Below, piece by piece: positions 52,679-62,875 of a DNA stretch of 64,000 nt. The first letter of the stretch is position 1. Every line of letters begins with the position of its first letter. The position numbers were made by a program, and so were the translations under genes. The stretch lies in assembly GCF_016741855.1 (NCBI RefSeq), contig NZ_JAERRH010000002.1, forward strand, positions 682,001 to 746,000, read 5' to 3'. Under the pieces are notes generated by a model, which was not told where the DNA came from, searched no databases, and was given only the letters and a program-made list of their open reading frames with translations. This stretch comes from Streptomyces musisoli. GTDB lineage: Bacteria > Actinomycetota > Actinomycetes > Streptomycetales > Streptomycetaceae.

Positions 52679-53282
52679 GAACTTGACTCCCTGACTCTTG
52701 GACGGAAGGGATGCGGCTGCCTGAAGAATCAGCAGGGATCGGTCCCTTGTGTCTTCAAGAGACGAAGGAATCAGTGACGCGGAGCGAATGCAACACGCGT
52801 ACGCCTCACTTCGGACGGACCGGACGTTGCAGGGGCGGACGGCGGCTGCCTGCGGCGACGTCGCGGCGGCCGTGCCTCCGGCCTGGATGACGCTTCAACC
52901 ATTGCAGGGCGATCCGGCGTGGCCCCTGAGTTCACCGAGGCGGCGGGGCCCGGTGCCGGGCAGAGCCCCGGGTCGTCTGCAAGCGACGCGGTGCCGCCGG
53001 CGGCTCACCCTCGGCCGGAAGAAGCCGCACGGCCGGCCCCGGACGGGCCGGGTCACCGCCGCCGGGCCTGCCCGGGACGGGACCGTCGTTCAGCAGCCGA
53101 AACCGTGGGCCAGCACCACCGTTCGTCCGCTTGGGTTGCCGGTGACGGTGACATCGTTCCTGCGGGCGATGTCCATACCCACCAGTCTCTCAGGCATCAC
53201 GGGCCCCGCCCGGGCGGTGGCAGGGGGGCGGCGGCCTGCCGCGGCACGCGCGGCCGTGGTGGCCCTCGACCGGGCCGGGAGG
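52679..53282. other. 604-bp region without an intact gene
   Basis: Codon use is poor in all frames. It contains the promoter of the amylase-inhibitor gene (first about 150 bases) and the hydrolase remnant at 53090-53176. The GC-rich segment 52900-53090 shows no structure I can name; it may be decayed coding sequence. Confidence 0.5.
53090..53176 (-). pseudogene. Remnant of an alpha/beta hydrolase (RsbQ-like) 5' end
   Basis: A 28-codon frame from ATG 53176 reads MDIARRNDVTVTG-NPSG-RT then VVLAHGFGC and stops. This is the typical N-terminus of RsbQ-type hydrolases, up to the oxyanion-hole block HGFGC, after which a normal protein has about 240 more residues. Nothing of that remains in the following 180 bases. 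Probably a truncated gene. Confidence 0.6.
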
Positions 53283-54131
53283 TCACCCTTCGAGCAGGTC
53301 CTTCAGCACCTGGGCCGTGGCCCGCGGGAACGCGGTGTTGCCGTTGTGGCCGCCCGGGAAACGGGCCGGCTCCGTGCCCAGTCGCGCGGCCAGCGCCAGT
53401 GCGCAGCGGTAGGTGTGGACCGTCGGCCGGGTGGTGCGGCCCGTCGCCGGGATGATGCGCGTACCGGTACGTGCAGCGGCCCGCACCGCGTCCGCCGGAC
53501 GCAGGGCGTCCGTGGTGACGGCGGTGAACTCCGTTTCGATGAAGAACGCGAAGTTGGCCTTGCGGCGAGCCGTCAGAGGCTGCGGAGTGAGGTTCTCCTC
53601 GGTCTCCTCGTGCGCCGGATCGATGCCCAGGTGCCGGGCGATCGCGGGGAAAGCGGCCGTCAGGCCACCGGTCTCGTGCGCTTCCTGAATGACCCTCAGT
53701 TCCGCGACGTGCTCCGCCCGGTCCGCCTCGGGGAGCAGGTTCGGCATGACGGGTTCGTGGGCGATCAGCGTGCTCAGCACGCCGGGGTGGCGGGCCACGG
53801 TCTGGAGGCCGATGGCGGCACCCATGCTGAAGCCGGCCATCAGTGCCGGCCCATCGGTGACCGCGTCCAGCAGCCGGGCGACGTCGTCGGCGTGGTCGGC
53901 CATGGTGACGGGGCGGGCCGGGTCGTCGAGAGTGCTGCGCGACAGGCCGCGACGGTCGTAGGTGACGACCGTGAAGGTGTCGGCCAGGTGCGGGACGAGG
54001 TCGACCGTGCGGTCCGCGTCCCCCTCGCCGCTCTGGGAGAGGAGCAGGACCGGGCCGCTTCCCTGCGTCCGGTAGTGGAGGGTGGCGCCCGGGACGGAGA
54101 GCGTGCGGCCGGTCGCGGCGGTCGTGAGCAT
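53283..54131 (-). CDS. Alpha/beta hydrolase
   Basis: 282 residues: LHYRTQGSGPVLLLSQSGEG, YDRRGLSRSTL, nucleophile elbow GFSMGAAIGLQ and late FPGGHNGNTAFP with the catalytic His. The usual HG oxyanion block is replaced by SQSG, which is common in this subgroup. ATG 54131 with GGGGG upstream. Divergent from the MarR gene at 54241 with a shared palindromic operator, so substrate-linked control is likely. Confidence 0.88.
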   Translation of the reverse strand: MLTTAATGRTLSVPGATLHYRTQGSGPVLLLSQSGEGDADRTVDLVPHLADTFTVVTYDRRGLSRSTLDDPARPVTMADHADDVARLLDAVTDGPALMAGFSMGAAIGLQTVARHPGVLSTLIAHEPVMPNLLPEADRAEHVAELRVIQEAHETGGLTAAFPAIARHLGIDPAHEETEENLTPQPLTARRKANFAFFIETEFTAVTTDALRPADAVRAAARTGTRIIPATGRTTRPTVHTYRCALALAARLGTEPARFPGGHNGNTAFPRATAQVLKDLLEG

Positions 54132-54186
54132 GGCGGTCCCCCTGCGGGTTGTCGTCGCGTCGGGAGCTGACAGCACGACAATAAAG

Positions 54187-54228
54187 CATCGAAAGAGATG
54201 CATCAATAAAGATGCATCTCTTTCGATG
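54187..54228. promoter_or_regulatory. 42-bp MarR operator palindrome
   Basis: Perfect 18-bp arms (CATCGAAAGAGATGCATC and complement) with a 6-base centre AATAAA fill the gap between the hydrolase start (54131) and the MarR start (54241). Each arm ends with the palindrome GATGCATC. The stretch is AT-rich against its surroundings. Probably autoregulatory. Confidence 0.85.
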
Positions 54229-54240
54229 TAACATCGGGGT

Positions 54241-54744
54241 ATGAACGGAGTCGAACTGTTCCTCCTGGGGCGCACCCTCATGAAGATCGGCGAACAGGCG
54301 ATGCCGCGGGTGGAGGCCGGTACGCCGGGCTCCACCCGCTCGGTCCTCATCGTCCTCGGCGACCTCGTGTCCCACCCCGGCACGACGGTCGGCGAGATCG
54401 CCGCGCGGACGGGCCTGCCGCAGAGTCAGGTCTCCACCGCCGTCGCCCGGCTGGAGCAGGCGGGCTCGGTCGACACGGAGCCCGATCCGGCCGACCGGCG
54501 CCGCCGGCTGATCCGCCCCGCCGCGAAGCCCTCCGCCCGGGTCGCCGAGGTCCGCTCCGCCAACGTCGACGACGCCCTCACGGCGGCCCTCGCCGGGCCG
54601 GACGGCACCGCCCCGGACCCGGACGCCGTCCGCGAGGTCACCCAGGCCCTGGAACTGCTGGCCCGCCGGCTGACCCCGTCGATCGCCGCCCGCGCCCGCG
54701 ACGTCGACACCGCACAGCCGTCCCGCACCGAGACGACGCCGTAG
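54241..54744 (+). CDS. MarR-family regulator
   Basis: 167 residues. Winged-helix pattern: TTVGEIAARTGLPQSQVSTA for the recognition helix and RLEQAGSVDTEPDPADRRRR for the wing. Start ATG 54241, only 12 bases after the operator, so the mRNA leader may be very short. Divergent from the hydrolase; convergent with the AraC-like gene. Confidence 0.88.
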   Translation: MNGVELFLLGRTLMKIGEQAMPRVEAGTPGSTRSVLIVLGDLVSHPGTTVGEIAARTGLPQSQVSTAVARLEQAGSVDTEPDPADRRRRLIRPAAKPSARVAEVRSANVDDALTAALAGPDGTAPDPDAVREVTQALELLARRLTPSIAARARDVDTAQPSRTETTP

Positions 54745-54776
54745 TCACCGCGGCACCGGCCGACGCGCCCCGCCGG

Positions 54777-55644
54777 TCACCCCCGTTCCCGCTCCACCGG
54801 AAGCCACAACTCGGCATCGGCCTGCGCCCCGTCGGCGAACGGGCGGGTGCGCAGGATCTCGGGGCCGGGGCGGCTGCGGTACGGGTTGGACGGGAACCAC
54901 TGCGTGAACACGTCCCGCCACAACTCCTGGACGGCCCGCGGAGCCGGCCCGGAGACCGTGAAGACCGCCCAGCAGCCGGCCGGGACGGCCAGGGCGGTCG
55001 TACCCTCCGGGGCCGCCGCGGACGTCACCACACCCTGGTAGTAGTCCAGTTCGGTGCCTTCGGCACGGCTCGGGTCCAGGTCGTCGCAGACGGCGACGAT
55101 GCCCTGCGGTTCCTGGTCCGACAGCTTCTCCAGGCGCCCCAGCACCTGCCGGTCGATCCCGCGGACGAAGTCGATGATCGCCTGGTTCGGGCCCGCGTGG
55201 GACGAGCGGCACCCGGGCCTTGAGGCCGACGACGCCGAACTCCGGCCGGTCCACTATGCGATAGCGCATGCTGCTGTTCCCTTCGACGGTGAGGCGGAAG
55301 GACAGCCGGGGCTGGGAGACGAGCGCGGCGCCGGTACGCCGGGCCTCACCGGGCCCGACCCCGTGCATCGCACGGAACGCACGGGCGAACGCCTCGCCCG
55401 AGCCGTACCCGTAGCGCACCGCGATCTCCAGCAGGGACTCACGCCCGGACAGCACCTCCGCACCCGCGACGGTGAGCCGGCGCCGGCGTATGTACTCCGA
55501 CAGCGGCATGCCCGCGAGCGCGGAGAACATCCGGCGCAGGTGGTACTCCGAGGTGGCCGCGACGCGCGCCAGCCCGACGACGTCGATGGACTGGTCGAGG
55601 CGCTGCTCGATGTGCTCCAGGGTCTGGTTGAGCCGCTCCAGCAC
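54777..55644 (-). pseudogene. AraC-family regulator with GyrI-like domain, frameshifted
   Basis: The N-terminal part from GTG 55644 (AAGGAG upstream) is a good AraC HTH domain (VVGLARVAATSEYHLRRMFS, RRRLTVAGAEVLS, YGYGSGEAFARAFRAM) and a linker into a GyrI-like domain. After GLKARVPLV the frame should read HAGPNQAIIDFVRG, but that sequence lies in the next frame: the CCC opposite 55199-55201 has one base too many. The downstream frame continues to a stop at 54777 with normal GyrI-like content (YYQGVVTS, WAVFTVSGPAPRAVQELW, WFPSNPYRSRPGPEI). Removing one base restores a protein of about 288 residues. Either a real mutation or a sequencing error in a GC run. Confidence 0.8.
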
Positions 55645-55752
55645 TCCCGGTCTCCTTCCTCTTTCGCGGCCACCACGCTAGGCAGCGGGCACCCTGCCGC
55701 ACCCGACAACCTGTGCCCGATCGGGTCGGGTGCGCGGCCCTTCGGAGGCGGG

Positions 55753-56700
55753 TCAGGAACAGCCCCTGAGGAAGTCGATCAGCGCCGCGTTCACCTCGTC
55801 CGGGCGCTCCTGCTGGGTCCAGTGGCCGCAGCCCGCGAGCTGGAGGGGCTCCCGCCACAGGTTGGGCATCAAGGCGGGCAGCAGCTCGATGAGTTCGGGT
55901 GTGCCGGGGAAGGCGGGAACGACGTCCCGGTCGCCGTAGACGTACAGGGCCGGCGGGGAGACGACGGCGCCGTGCCACGGAGCGGTCAGTTCCCAGTTGC
56001 GGTCGAGGTTGCGGTACCAGTTGAGGGCACCGGTGAAACCCTTGGAGAAGCTCTCGGTGAGCGCGTCGAGATCCGCCTCGCCGAACCACTCCGGCAGCAC
56101 CTCGGGGTCCGGCATGGTGGCGAGCCAGCCGCGCTCGGGATCGACCAGCGGCTGCTTGCCCGCACCGGCGTCGGGGGCGTCCCCGGAAGCCCAGTAGAAG
56201 AACTTCCGCAAAGTAGTCCGGGTGTCCTCGGCGAACTCGGCGTCGGCGACGCCGGGCCGGTTGAAGTAGTTCCAGTAGAAGCGGCCGCCGAACATTTTCT
56301 CCATGGCGGGCAGCGGAGGCTCCGTCCCCCGGAACGGGGGCGGCACGCTCAGGCCGGCCACCCCGCGCACCAGATCCGGTCGCAGCAGCGCGGTGTGCCA
56401 GGCCACCGGCGCGCCCCAGTCGTGCCCGACGACGAACGCCTGCTGTTCGCCCAGGGCCCGGATCAGCCCGACGACATCGCCCACCAGATGCAGGATCGTG
56501 TACGCCTCGACGGCCTCGGGACGGTCGCTGCGCCCGTAGCCCCGCTGGTCGGGGGCGACGACCCGGAAACCGGCGTCGGCCAGCGGGCCGAACTGGCGGT
56601 GCCAGGAGTGCCACGACTCGGGGAAGCCGTGCAGGAGCACCACCAGGGGGCCGTCACCCTGCTCGGCGATGTGCAGCCGGACGCCGTTCACGTCAACCAT
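55753..56700 (-). CDS. Epoxide hydrolase (alpha/beta fold)
   Basis: 315 residues. Oxyanion block HGFPESWHSW (24-33), nucleophile Asp94 in GHDWGAPVAW, lid tyrosines (YWNYFN), acid in YGDRDVVP and catalytic His in GCGHWTQQE: the soluble epoxide hydrolase pattern. Start ATG 56700 has GGAG six bases upstream; ATG 56715 and 56742 are further options. Same strand as, and 108 bases upstream of, the broken AraC gene. Confidence 0.92.
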   Translation of the reverse strand: MVDVNGVRLHIAEQGDGPLVVLLHGFPESWHSWHRQFGPLADAGFRVVAPDQRGYGRSDRPEAVEAYTILHLVGDVVGLIRALGEQQAFVVGHDWGAPVAWHTALLRPDLVRGVAGLSVPPPFRGTEPPLPAMEKMFGGRFYWNYFNRPGVADAEFAEDTRTTLRKFFYWASGDAPDAGAGKQPLVDPERGWLATMPDPEVLPEWFGEADLDALTESFSKGFTGALNWYRNLDRNWELTAPWHGAVVSPPALYVYGDRDVVPAFPGTPELIELLPALMPNLWREPLQLAGCGHWTQQERPDEVNAALIDFLRGCS

Positions 56701-56778
56701 GCGATGCTCCACCATGGGAACGAGCGTACGCGCCGTGATCATCGGGCCGATCGCGACACGGCCCGCCGGACGGTGCCG

Positions 56779-59700
56779 TCAGTAGACGTCGCGGACGTAC
56801 CGCTTGTCCGTGGCCAGGCGCCTGACGTACCCGGCGGCCTCCTCGGGTTCCATGCCCCCGTGGGTGGCGATGACGTCCTTGAGTGCCTGGTCGACGTCCT
56901 TGGCCATGCGTCCCGCGTCGCCGCACACGTAGAAGTGGGCGCCGCCTCGGAGCCACTGCCACAGGCGGGCGCCACTTGCGCGCATCCGGTCCTGGACGTA
57001 GACCTTGTTGCGCTGGTCGCGGGAGAAGGCGAGGTCGAGCCGGTCGAGGTGGCCGGACGCCTGGAACTCCTCCAGGTCCTGGCGGTAGTAGAAGTCGGTG
57101 GCCTCGCGCTGCTCGCCGAAGAACAGCCAGTTGGGGCCGGTGTGGCCGCGGGCCCGGCGGTCCTCGAGGAAGCCGACGAAGGGGGCCACTCCGGTGCCGG
57201 GCCCGACCATGATCATGGGGGTGGCGGGGTCGGCGGGCGGACGGAAGTGCGGTGAGCGCTGCACGAAGACCTGCACCGGACCGTCGTCGGCGCGGTCGGC
57301 GAGGTAGGTGGAGCACACGCCCTTGCGGTCACGGCCGAGGTCGTTGGTGTAGCGGACGACCGAGACGGTGAGACGGACCTCCCCGGGGTGCGCGAGCGGG
57401 CTGGAGGAGATGGAGTACAGCCGGGGCTGGAGGCGCCGGAGCACGCCGGCCCATTCCGCGGCCGACGCGCGGACCGGGAACTCCGCGACGACGTCGGCGG
57501 CCTGGCGGCCCCAGCTCCACTGCGCGAGCGCGTCCTTGTTGTCGGGCCGCAGCAGCCGCTTGAGGTCGTGGCTGCCGGTTCGCTCCGTCACGAACCGGAG
57601 CAGGTCGGTGGTGATGCGGGAGATGTCCAGGCGGGTGCGCAGCGCCTCTTCGAGGGGGAGGGGCGCGCCGCCGCCCAGGTCCACGCGTTCGCCGGCATCG
57701 AGTCCGGTGAGCGCGAGCCACTCGGCGACGAGTCCGGCGTCGTTGGCGGGCCACACGCCGAGGGCGTCCCCGGCGTCGTAGGCGAGTTCGCCGTCGCGGG
57801 TGTCCAGGGCGAACTGCCGCACCTCCTTCTGGGAACCGGGCAGGCTCAGCAGCCGGTTGCCGATGAGGAGGGTCGCGAACGGTGACGCCTTGGTGTAGCC
57901 GGCCGGCCGGGAAGCGGCGGCGGCCGTGGCGGTGACGGCAGGGGAGGCGGACGCGGGGAGGTCCGTCTCCGCCCCCGCGGCGACGGGCTCGGACCGCCGG
58001 TCGCCGGCAGTGGCGAGGGCGGCCACCACCTGGTCGAGCCACCGCCCGGCGCTCTCCTCGAAGTCGGGTTCGCAGTCGGCGCGGGCTACGAGCCGGCCGG
58101 CGCCGAGTGCCGCGAAGCGTTCGTCGAGCCGGCGGCCGTACCCGCAGAAGTCGTCGTAGCTGGAATCACCGAACGCGAGGACCGCGTACCGGACTCCATC
58201 CAGCCGCGGGGCGTCCGGGGCGGACAGCGCCTGCCAGAAACCGGCGCCGTTGTCGGGCGCTTCGCCGTCGCCGAAGGTGCTGGTCACGAGGAGTACGTCG
58301 GCGTCGCCGGAGAGCCGGGCCGGGTGCGCGTCGGCCATGGGCAGCACCTCGGGGGCCAGGCCCGCCTGCGTGAGGTGTGCGGCGGCGCCGGCGGCGAACT
58401 CCTCGGCGGTACCCGTCTGGGAGGCCCACAGGACCACGAGCCGGCGGGTGGACGCGGCGGGACCGGCGGCGGGCGCGGCGGTCCGCGCGGGCTCCCCGGC
58501 AGGCGGCTCGCCGGTCGTGCGGGAGAACATGCCGGCGAGGACGCCGTCGACCCACAGGGCGCGACCCGGGTCGAACGGCGCGCCCGGCGGCAGCACGGGG
58601 ACGGAGCCGTCGGGCGGGGTCAGGGCGAGGCCGGAGAGGTAGCCGGACAGATAGTGGCGCTCCGGTTCGGTCAGGGACGCGGGGGCGAGGTCGCCGACGC
58701 CGAACAGCGTGGCGAGCGCGTGGACGGGGGAGTCCGCCGCGGCTGCCGGTACGGGCACGGGGGCAGCGGCCATGGGCGTGGCCTCCGGCCGGTCGCCCGC
58801 CCGGACCGGCGGAACGGGGGCGGCCGTCCTGGCGAGGGCGACGGCGCAGACCTTGAACTCGGGCTGGAACGAGACGGGATCGACCGCGTCGTTGGTGACG
58901 GCGTTGATGCTGAGGTATTCGCCGAACAGGTCGTTCCAGTGGAAGGGGGCGAAGCAGGTGCCGGGGCGGACACGGTCGGTGACCACGGCGGGCAGTACCG
59001 CACGGCCGCGGCGCGAGGCGACCTCCAGGTGGTCGCCCTCGACGACACCGAGAGCCTCGGCGTCCTCGGGATGGACCTCCACGAACGGGCCGGGGGCGAG
59101 CTTCGAGAGCTTCGCGACCTTGCCCGTCTTGGTCATGGTGTGCCACTGGTGCTGGAGGCGTCCCGTGTTGAGGGCGAACGGATAGTCGTCGTCGGGGAGT
59201 TCGGCCGCCGGCAGGTGCGGGCGGGCGAAGAACCGGGCACGTCCGCTCTCGGTGGGGAAGGCCAGACGGGGGCGGGTGCCGTCCTCGCGCTCCAGCAGCG
59301 TCTGGCTGACACCGTCGTTGAGGTAGCGGACCGGGTTGCGGTCCGCTCCGGCGGCCGGTGCCGGCCACTGGACCGGCGCGGTGCGCAGCCGCTCGTACGT
59401 GACACCGCGCAGATCCCAGCCCGTCCTGGGGTTCCACGCCTGCTTGAGTTCCTCGAAGACCTCCTCGGCCGAGGCGTACGTGAAGCCCTCGGCGAAGCCC
59501 ATCGCGCAGGCCACCTCGGCGATCAACCGCCAGTCGGGCAGCGCCTGTCCGGGCGGGTCGACGACCCCGGGGACGAGGGTGAGGTTCCGCTCCGAGTTGA
59601 CCATGACGCCGTCGGACTCCGCCCACAGCGTCGCCGGCAGCACGACATCGGCGTACGCGTTGGTCTCGGTCTCGGCGAACACGTCCTGGGTGACCACGAG

Positions 59701-61002
59701 TTCGGCCGCCTCAAGGCCGGCGATGACGGTCCTGCGGTTGGCGACCGAGGCGACCGGGTTGGTGCAGATGATCCAGCACGCCTTGATGTCACCGGTGCCC
59801 ATCCGGTCGAACATCGCGACGGTGCCCCGACCGACCTCGGTGCGCAGTGAGCCCGCGGGGATGCCCCACAACTCCTCTACGAAGGCACGCTCGTCGGCGT
59901 CGAGCACGGACCGCTGGCCGGGCAGACCCGGGCCCATGTACCCCATCTCGCGCCCGCCCATGGCATTGGGCTGGCCGGTCAGCGAGAACGGGCCGGATCC
60001 CGGCCGGCACAGCGCGCCGGTCGCGAGGTGCAGATTGACCAGGGCGTTGGTGTTCCAGGTGCCGTGGGTGGACTGGTTCAGGCCCATCGTCCAGCAGCTC
60101 ATCCACTCACCGGCCTCGCCGATCCACCGCGCGGCCCGCCGGATGTCGCTCTCGGGGATGCCGGTGATCTCCGCGACCTTCTCCGGCGGATAGTCCGCGA
60201 GAAAGGCGGGCATCTCCTCCCAGCCCTCGGTGAAGGCGGCGATGAACTCCTCGTCGGTGTGGCCGCCCGCGACCAGCAGGTGCAGCAGACCGTTCAGCAG
60301 GGCGAGGTCGGTGCCCGGCCTGATCCGGAGGAAGAGGTCGGCCTTGTCGGCGGTGGCGGTGCGGCGCGGATCGACGACGATCAGCTTCGCGCCGGCCGAC
60401 TTGACGCGGTCCATCATGCGCAGGAACAGGATCGGGTGGCAGTCGGCCATGTTCGCGCCGATGACGAAGAAGACGTCCGCGTGATCGAAGTCCTGGTACG
60501 AGCCGGGCGGGCCGTCCGCGCCCAGCGACAGTTTGTATCCCGAGCCCGCCGAGGCCATGCACAGCCGGGAGTTCGACTCGATCTGGTTGGTGCGCACGAA
60601 GCCCTTGGCCAGCTTGTTGGCCAGGTACTGCGCCTCCAGCGACATCTGCCCCGAGACGTAGAAGGACAGGGCGTCCGGCCCGTGCTCGTCCAGGATCGCC
60701 CGGAGCCGGGCCGCGACCGACGCCACGGCCTCGCCGACATCCGTCTCGGCCGCGGCGGCGCCCCGCTCGGCACGCACCAGAGCCTTCCCCAACCGTCCCG
60801 GCGCGGCCATCATGTCCGCGCTCGTCGCCCCTTTGGTGCACAGGCGGCCGAAGTTGGCCGGGTGCGTCCTGTCCCCGGACGCCTTCGCGACACGGCGGCG
60901 GCCGTCGACGGGGTCGCGTGCCACGTCCAGCACGATCCCGCAGCCGACGCCGCAGTACGAGCAGACCGTGCGGACACTGCCGTCCGCCGAGCCAGATGCC
61001 AC
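56779..61002 (-). CDS. Assimilatory nitrate reductase fused to a sulfite-reductase-type flavoprotein
   Basis: 1,407 residues in one chain. N-terminal molybdopterin oxidoreductase (about 1-730): [4Fe-4S] ligands CSYCGVGC...[31 protein letters not shown] and the MopB C-terminal domain. A variable linker precedes a flavodoxin domain (about 870-1010; [22 protein letters not shown]) and an FAD/NADPH reductase domain of the CysJ type ending in VRDVY. It should reduce nitrate to nitrite with electrons from NADPH through FAD and FMN. Start ATG 61002. A GlnR-like box lies at 61094-61132. No nitrite reductase or transporter gene is nearby. Confidence 0.95.
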   Translation of the reverse strand: MASGSADGSVRTVCSYCGVGCGIVLDVARDPVDGRRRVAKASGDRTHPANFGRLCTKGATSADMMAAPGRLGKALVRAERGAAAAETDVGEAVASVAARLRAILDEHGPDALSFYVSGQMSLEAQYLANKLAKGFVRTNQIESNSRLCMASAGSGYKLSLGADGPPGSYQDFDHADVFFVIGANMADCHPILFLRMMDRVKSAGAKLIVVDPRRTATADKADLFLRIRPGTDLALLNGLLHLLVAGGHTDEEFIAAFTEGWEEMPAFLADYPPEKVAEITGIPESDIRRAARWIGEAGEWMSCWTMGLNQSTHGTWNTNALVNLHLATGALCRPGSGPFSLTGQPNAMGGREMGYMGPGLPGQRSVLDADERAFVEELWGIPAGSLRTEVGRGTVAMFDRMGTGDIKACWIICTNPVASVANRRTVIAGLEAAELVVTQDVFAETETNAYADVVLPATLWAESDGVMVNSERNLTLVPGVVDPPGQALPDWRLIAEVACAMGFAEGFTYASAEEVFEELKQAWNPRTGWDLRGVTYERLRTAPVQWPAPAAGADRNPVRYLNDGVSQTLLEREDGTRPRLAFPTESGRARFFARPHLPAAELPDDDYPFALNTGRLQHQWHTMTKTGKVAKLSKLAPGPFVEVHPEDAEALGVVEGDHLEVASRRGRAVLPAVVTDRVRPGTCFAPFHWNDLFGEYLSINAVTNDAVDPVSFQPEFKVCAVALARTAAPVPPVRAGDRPEATPMAAAPVPVPAAAADSPVHALATLFGVGDLAPASLTEPERHYLSGYLSGLALTPPDGSVPVLPPGAPFDPGRALWVDGVLAGMFSRTTGEPPAGEPARTAAPAAGPAASTRRLVVLWASQTGTAEEFAAGAAAHLTQAGLAPEVLPMADAHPARLSGDADVLLVTSTFGDGEAPDNGAGFWQALSAPDAPRLDGVRYAVLAFGDSSYDDFCGYGRRLDERFAALGAGRLVARADCEPDFEESAGRWLDQVVAALATAGDRRSEPVAAGAETDLPASASPAVTATAAAASRPAGYTKASPFATLLIGNRLLSLPGSQKEVRQFALDTRDGELAYDAGDALGVWPANDAGLVAEWLALTGLDAGERVDLGGGAPLPLEEALRTRLDISRITTDLLRFVTERTGSHDLKRLLRPDNKDALAQWSWGRQAADVVAEFPVRASAAEWAGVLRRLQPRLYSISSSPLAHPGEVRLTVSVVRYTNDLGRDRKGVCSTYLADRADDGPVQVFVQRSPHFRPPADPATPMIMVGPGTGVAPFVGFLEDRRARGHTGPNWLFFGEQREATDFYYRQDLEEFQASGHLDRLDLAFSRDQRNKVYVQDRMRASGARLWQWLRGGAHFYVCGDAGRMAKDVDQALKDVIATHGGMEPEEAAGYVRRLATDKRYVRDVY

Positions 61003-61093
61003 CGAATCTCCACCCCGCGGTGTGTGCGCTGTTCCGGGCGGGGGCCGTCCGCCGGTGGCGGCAACCCCGTGACCAGCACCGTAGGAAGATCGA

Positions 61094-61132
61094 ATTTCCG
61101 GCCCGTCACACGTCAGGAGCGTCCGCGGTTAC
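61094..61132 (-). promoter_or_regulatory. Candidate GlnR binding site before the nitrate reductase gene
   Basis: On the minus strand GTAAC (61132-61128) is followed by GTGAC-N6-GAAAT (61109-61094), close to the GlnR pattern gTnAC-N6-GaAAc arranged in two half-sites. It lies 92-130 bases before the start codon. GlnR is the established nitrogen regulator of nitrate assimilation in Streptomyces. In the rest of the 368-base gap (61003-61370) I see no gene. Confidence 0.5.
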
Positions 61133-61370
61133 GCCCCACGCACATGCGGGACCGGCGCCGTGTGAGGGCCCCGCCACAGCCGTGCAGAGGCGGGTCACCG
61201 GCCGGTCCCGGACCGCGTCCGCTCCGCCGCGTATGCCGTCGTGCTCGTGGTCGTCCTGACCGTGACGGCGGCGACGGGCGCCTGACGCGGTCCGCGGCCC
61301 CGACGCCGGGAGGCGGACCGGGCGCTCCGTCGTCAGCGCCCGGGCCCGGGGTGGTGGGCAGGTCGGCGGC

Positions 61371-62738
61371 TCACACCCGCTGCCACAGTGCCGGGGTGTT
61401 CGGCGGCTCCCAGCCCGGCTGGGCCTGATGGCCCTGGAGACAGCGGTAGGAGGCACCCCCGTACGTCACCGTGTCGCCCGCCTGGTAGACGGTGCCGGCC
61501 GACCAGGTGCCGCCCGGATCGCCAGGGTCACCGGGGTCCCCCGGATCGCCGGGGCCGCTCCCGGTTGTCTTCAGCGTGAGGCCGTAGGACTGGAGGATCG
61601 GGTTGACCGGCTGGAAGAACGTCGTCCCGCCGCTCGTGCAGTTGCCCGACCCGCCCGAGGTGACTCCCTGCGCCTGGCTCCCCGAGATGAACGAGCCGCC
61701 CGAGTCGCCCGGTTCGGCGCACACCGAGGTGCGGGTGACGCCGGTGACGGTGCCCTCCTGGTACGTGACGCTGGTGTTGAGCTGCTGCACGGTGCCGCAG
61801 TGCCAGCCCGTCGTGGAGCCGGAGCGGCACACGGAGGAGCCCACCGGGGCCTGCGCGGATCCCGCGACCTGGACGCCGGAGCCGTTGACGTAGGGCGTCG
61901 CGGTCCAGTTGGCGCCGGCCGCCACCCACGCCATGTCGTTGCCGGGGAAGACCGACGCCTGGAAGGTGCCCTGCGCGACCCGGTTGGAACCGGTGGTGCT
62001 GCTGCCCGCCCGCCCGCAGTGGCCGGCCGTGGCGAAGCCCTGCTGGGTGCCCCGGGTCACCGGGAAGCCGATCGAGCAGCGGCTGCTGTTGTCGATGTAG
62101 TACGCGTCACCGCCGCGCAGGTCGTACAGCGGACGCGGGTGTTCCGCCGACTTCACGATCCGGGCGAGGGAGGCGTCGACGCGCGCGGCCGCCAGCAGGG
62201 AGCGTGCGGCGTCCGCCCGTATCGCCTGCACCACCAGCGTGTTGCTGCGCACGTCGACGTACCAGACCGGGGAGGCGGTGGTGACGCGGTGGGCGGCGGC
62301 GCGGTCCACGCGGTCCTTGGCCGCGTCCAGCTCGGCCAAGGAGTGGTCCACGACCACCGCGTCGGCACCCCGCGCCCGGATCGCCGGCACGTCGGCCGGA
62401 TCCGTGGTGGCCACGGTCAGGGTGTCCGACTCCGCGCCGCGCACCCAGGCGCCGGCGAAGTCCTCGCCCAGCCCGGCCCGCAGCCGGCCCGCGACGGAGC
62501 CCGCCTCGGCCTCGTTGGCCAGGCGGCGTTGCGCCTGCCGCCGGTCCAGGCCGAGGTCCCGCTGGAGCGCGCCGAGAAGGGCGGGGGACGTGTCGGCGGT
62601 GCGCAGGGTCTCGGCCGCCGTGGGCAGGGCGGGGGAGGTGGACGGCTGGGCGCTCGCGGAGCCGCTGAGCCCGGCCACGAGCAGGGCACCCGCCGCCGCG
62701 GCTGCGGCGCACGCGGCTCTGAGGTGTCGTTGGAGCAT
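61371..62738 (-). CDS. Secreted streptogrisin-type serine protease with C-terminal chitin-binding-like domain
   Basis: 455 residues: Sec signal peptide (about 1-30), propeptide of about 170 residues with the alpha-lytic-type pro-domain (DRRQAQRRLANEAEAG), and an S1 protease domain with catalytic His (TAGHCG), Asp (GNDMAWV) and Ser (PGDSGGSF). A GDPGDPGDPG linker joins a carbohydrate-binding (CBM5/12) domain (WSAGTVYQAGDTVTYGGASY, WEPPNTPALWQ). This is the layout of streptogrisin C. The start ATG 62738 has GGAGG upstream. Probably cuts proteins bound to chitin-rich material. Confidence 0.95.
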   Translation of the reverse strand: MLQRHLRAACAAAAAAGALLVAGLSGSASAQPSTSPALPTAAETLRTADTSPALLGALQRDLGLDRRQAQRRLANEAEAGSVAGRLRAGLGEDFAGAWVRGAESDTLTVATTDPADVPAIRARGADAVVVDHSLAELDAAKDRVDRAAAHRVTTASPVWYVDVRSNTLVVQAIRADAARSLLAAARVDASLARIVKSAEHPRPLYDLRGGDAYYIDNSSRCSIGFPVTRGTQQGFATAGHCGRAGSSTTGSNRVAQGTFQASVFPGNDMAWVAAGANWTATPYVNGSGVQVAGSAQAPVGSSVCRSGSTTGWHCGTVQQLNTSVTYQEGTVTGVTRTSVCAEPGDSGGSFISGSQAQGVTSGGSGNCTSGGTTFFQPVNPILQSYGLTLKTTGSGPGDPGDPGDPGDPGGTWSAGTVYQAGDTVTYGGASYRCLQGHQAQPGWEPPNTPALWQRV

Positions 62739-62875
62739 GGGGAGGTCTCCTCGGATTCGGTGGGAGTGCCGAAACCGTAGGGAGAGCCCACCGCTGCCGA
62801 TAAGACGTCAGCCGACCCCCTGCCCCCGTGTTATGGCACGCGCCCGGCTCGCCCCGGGCGCCGGCGGCCGGCTCC

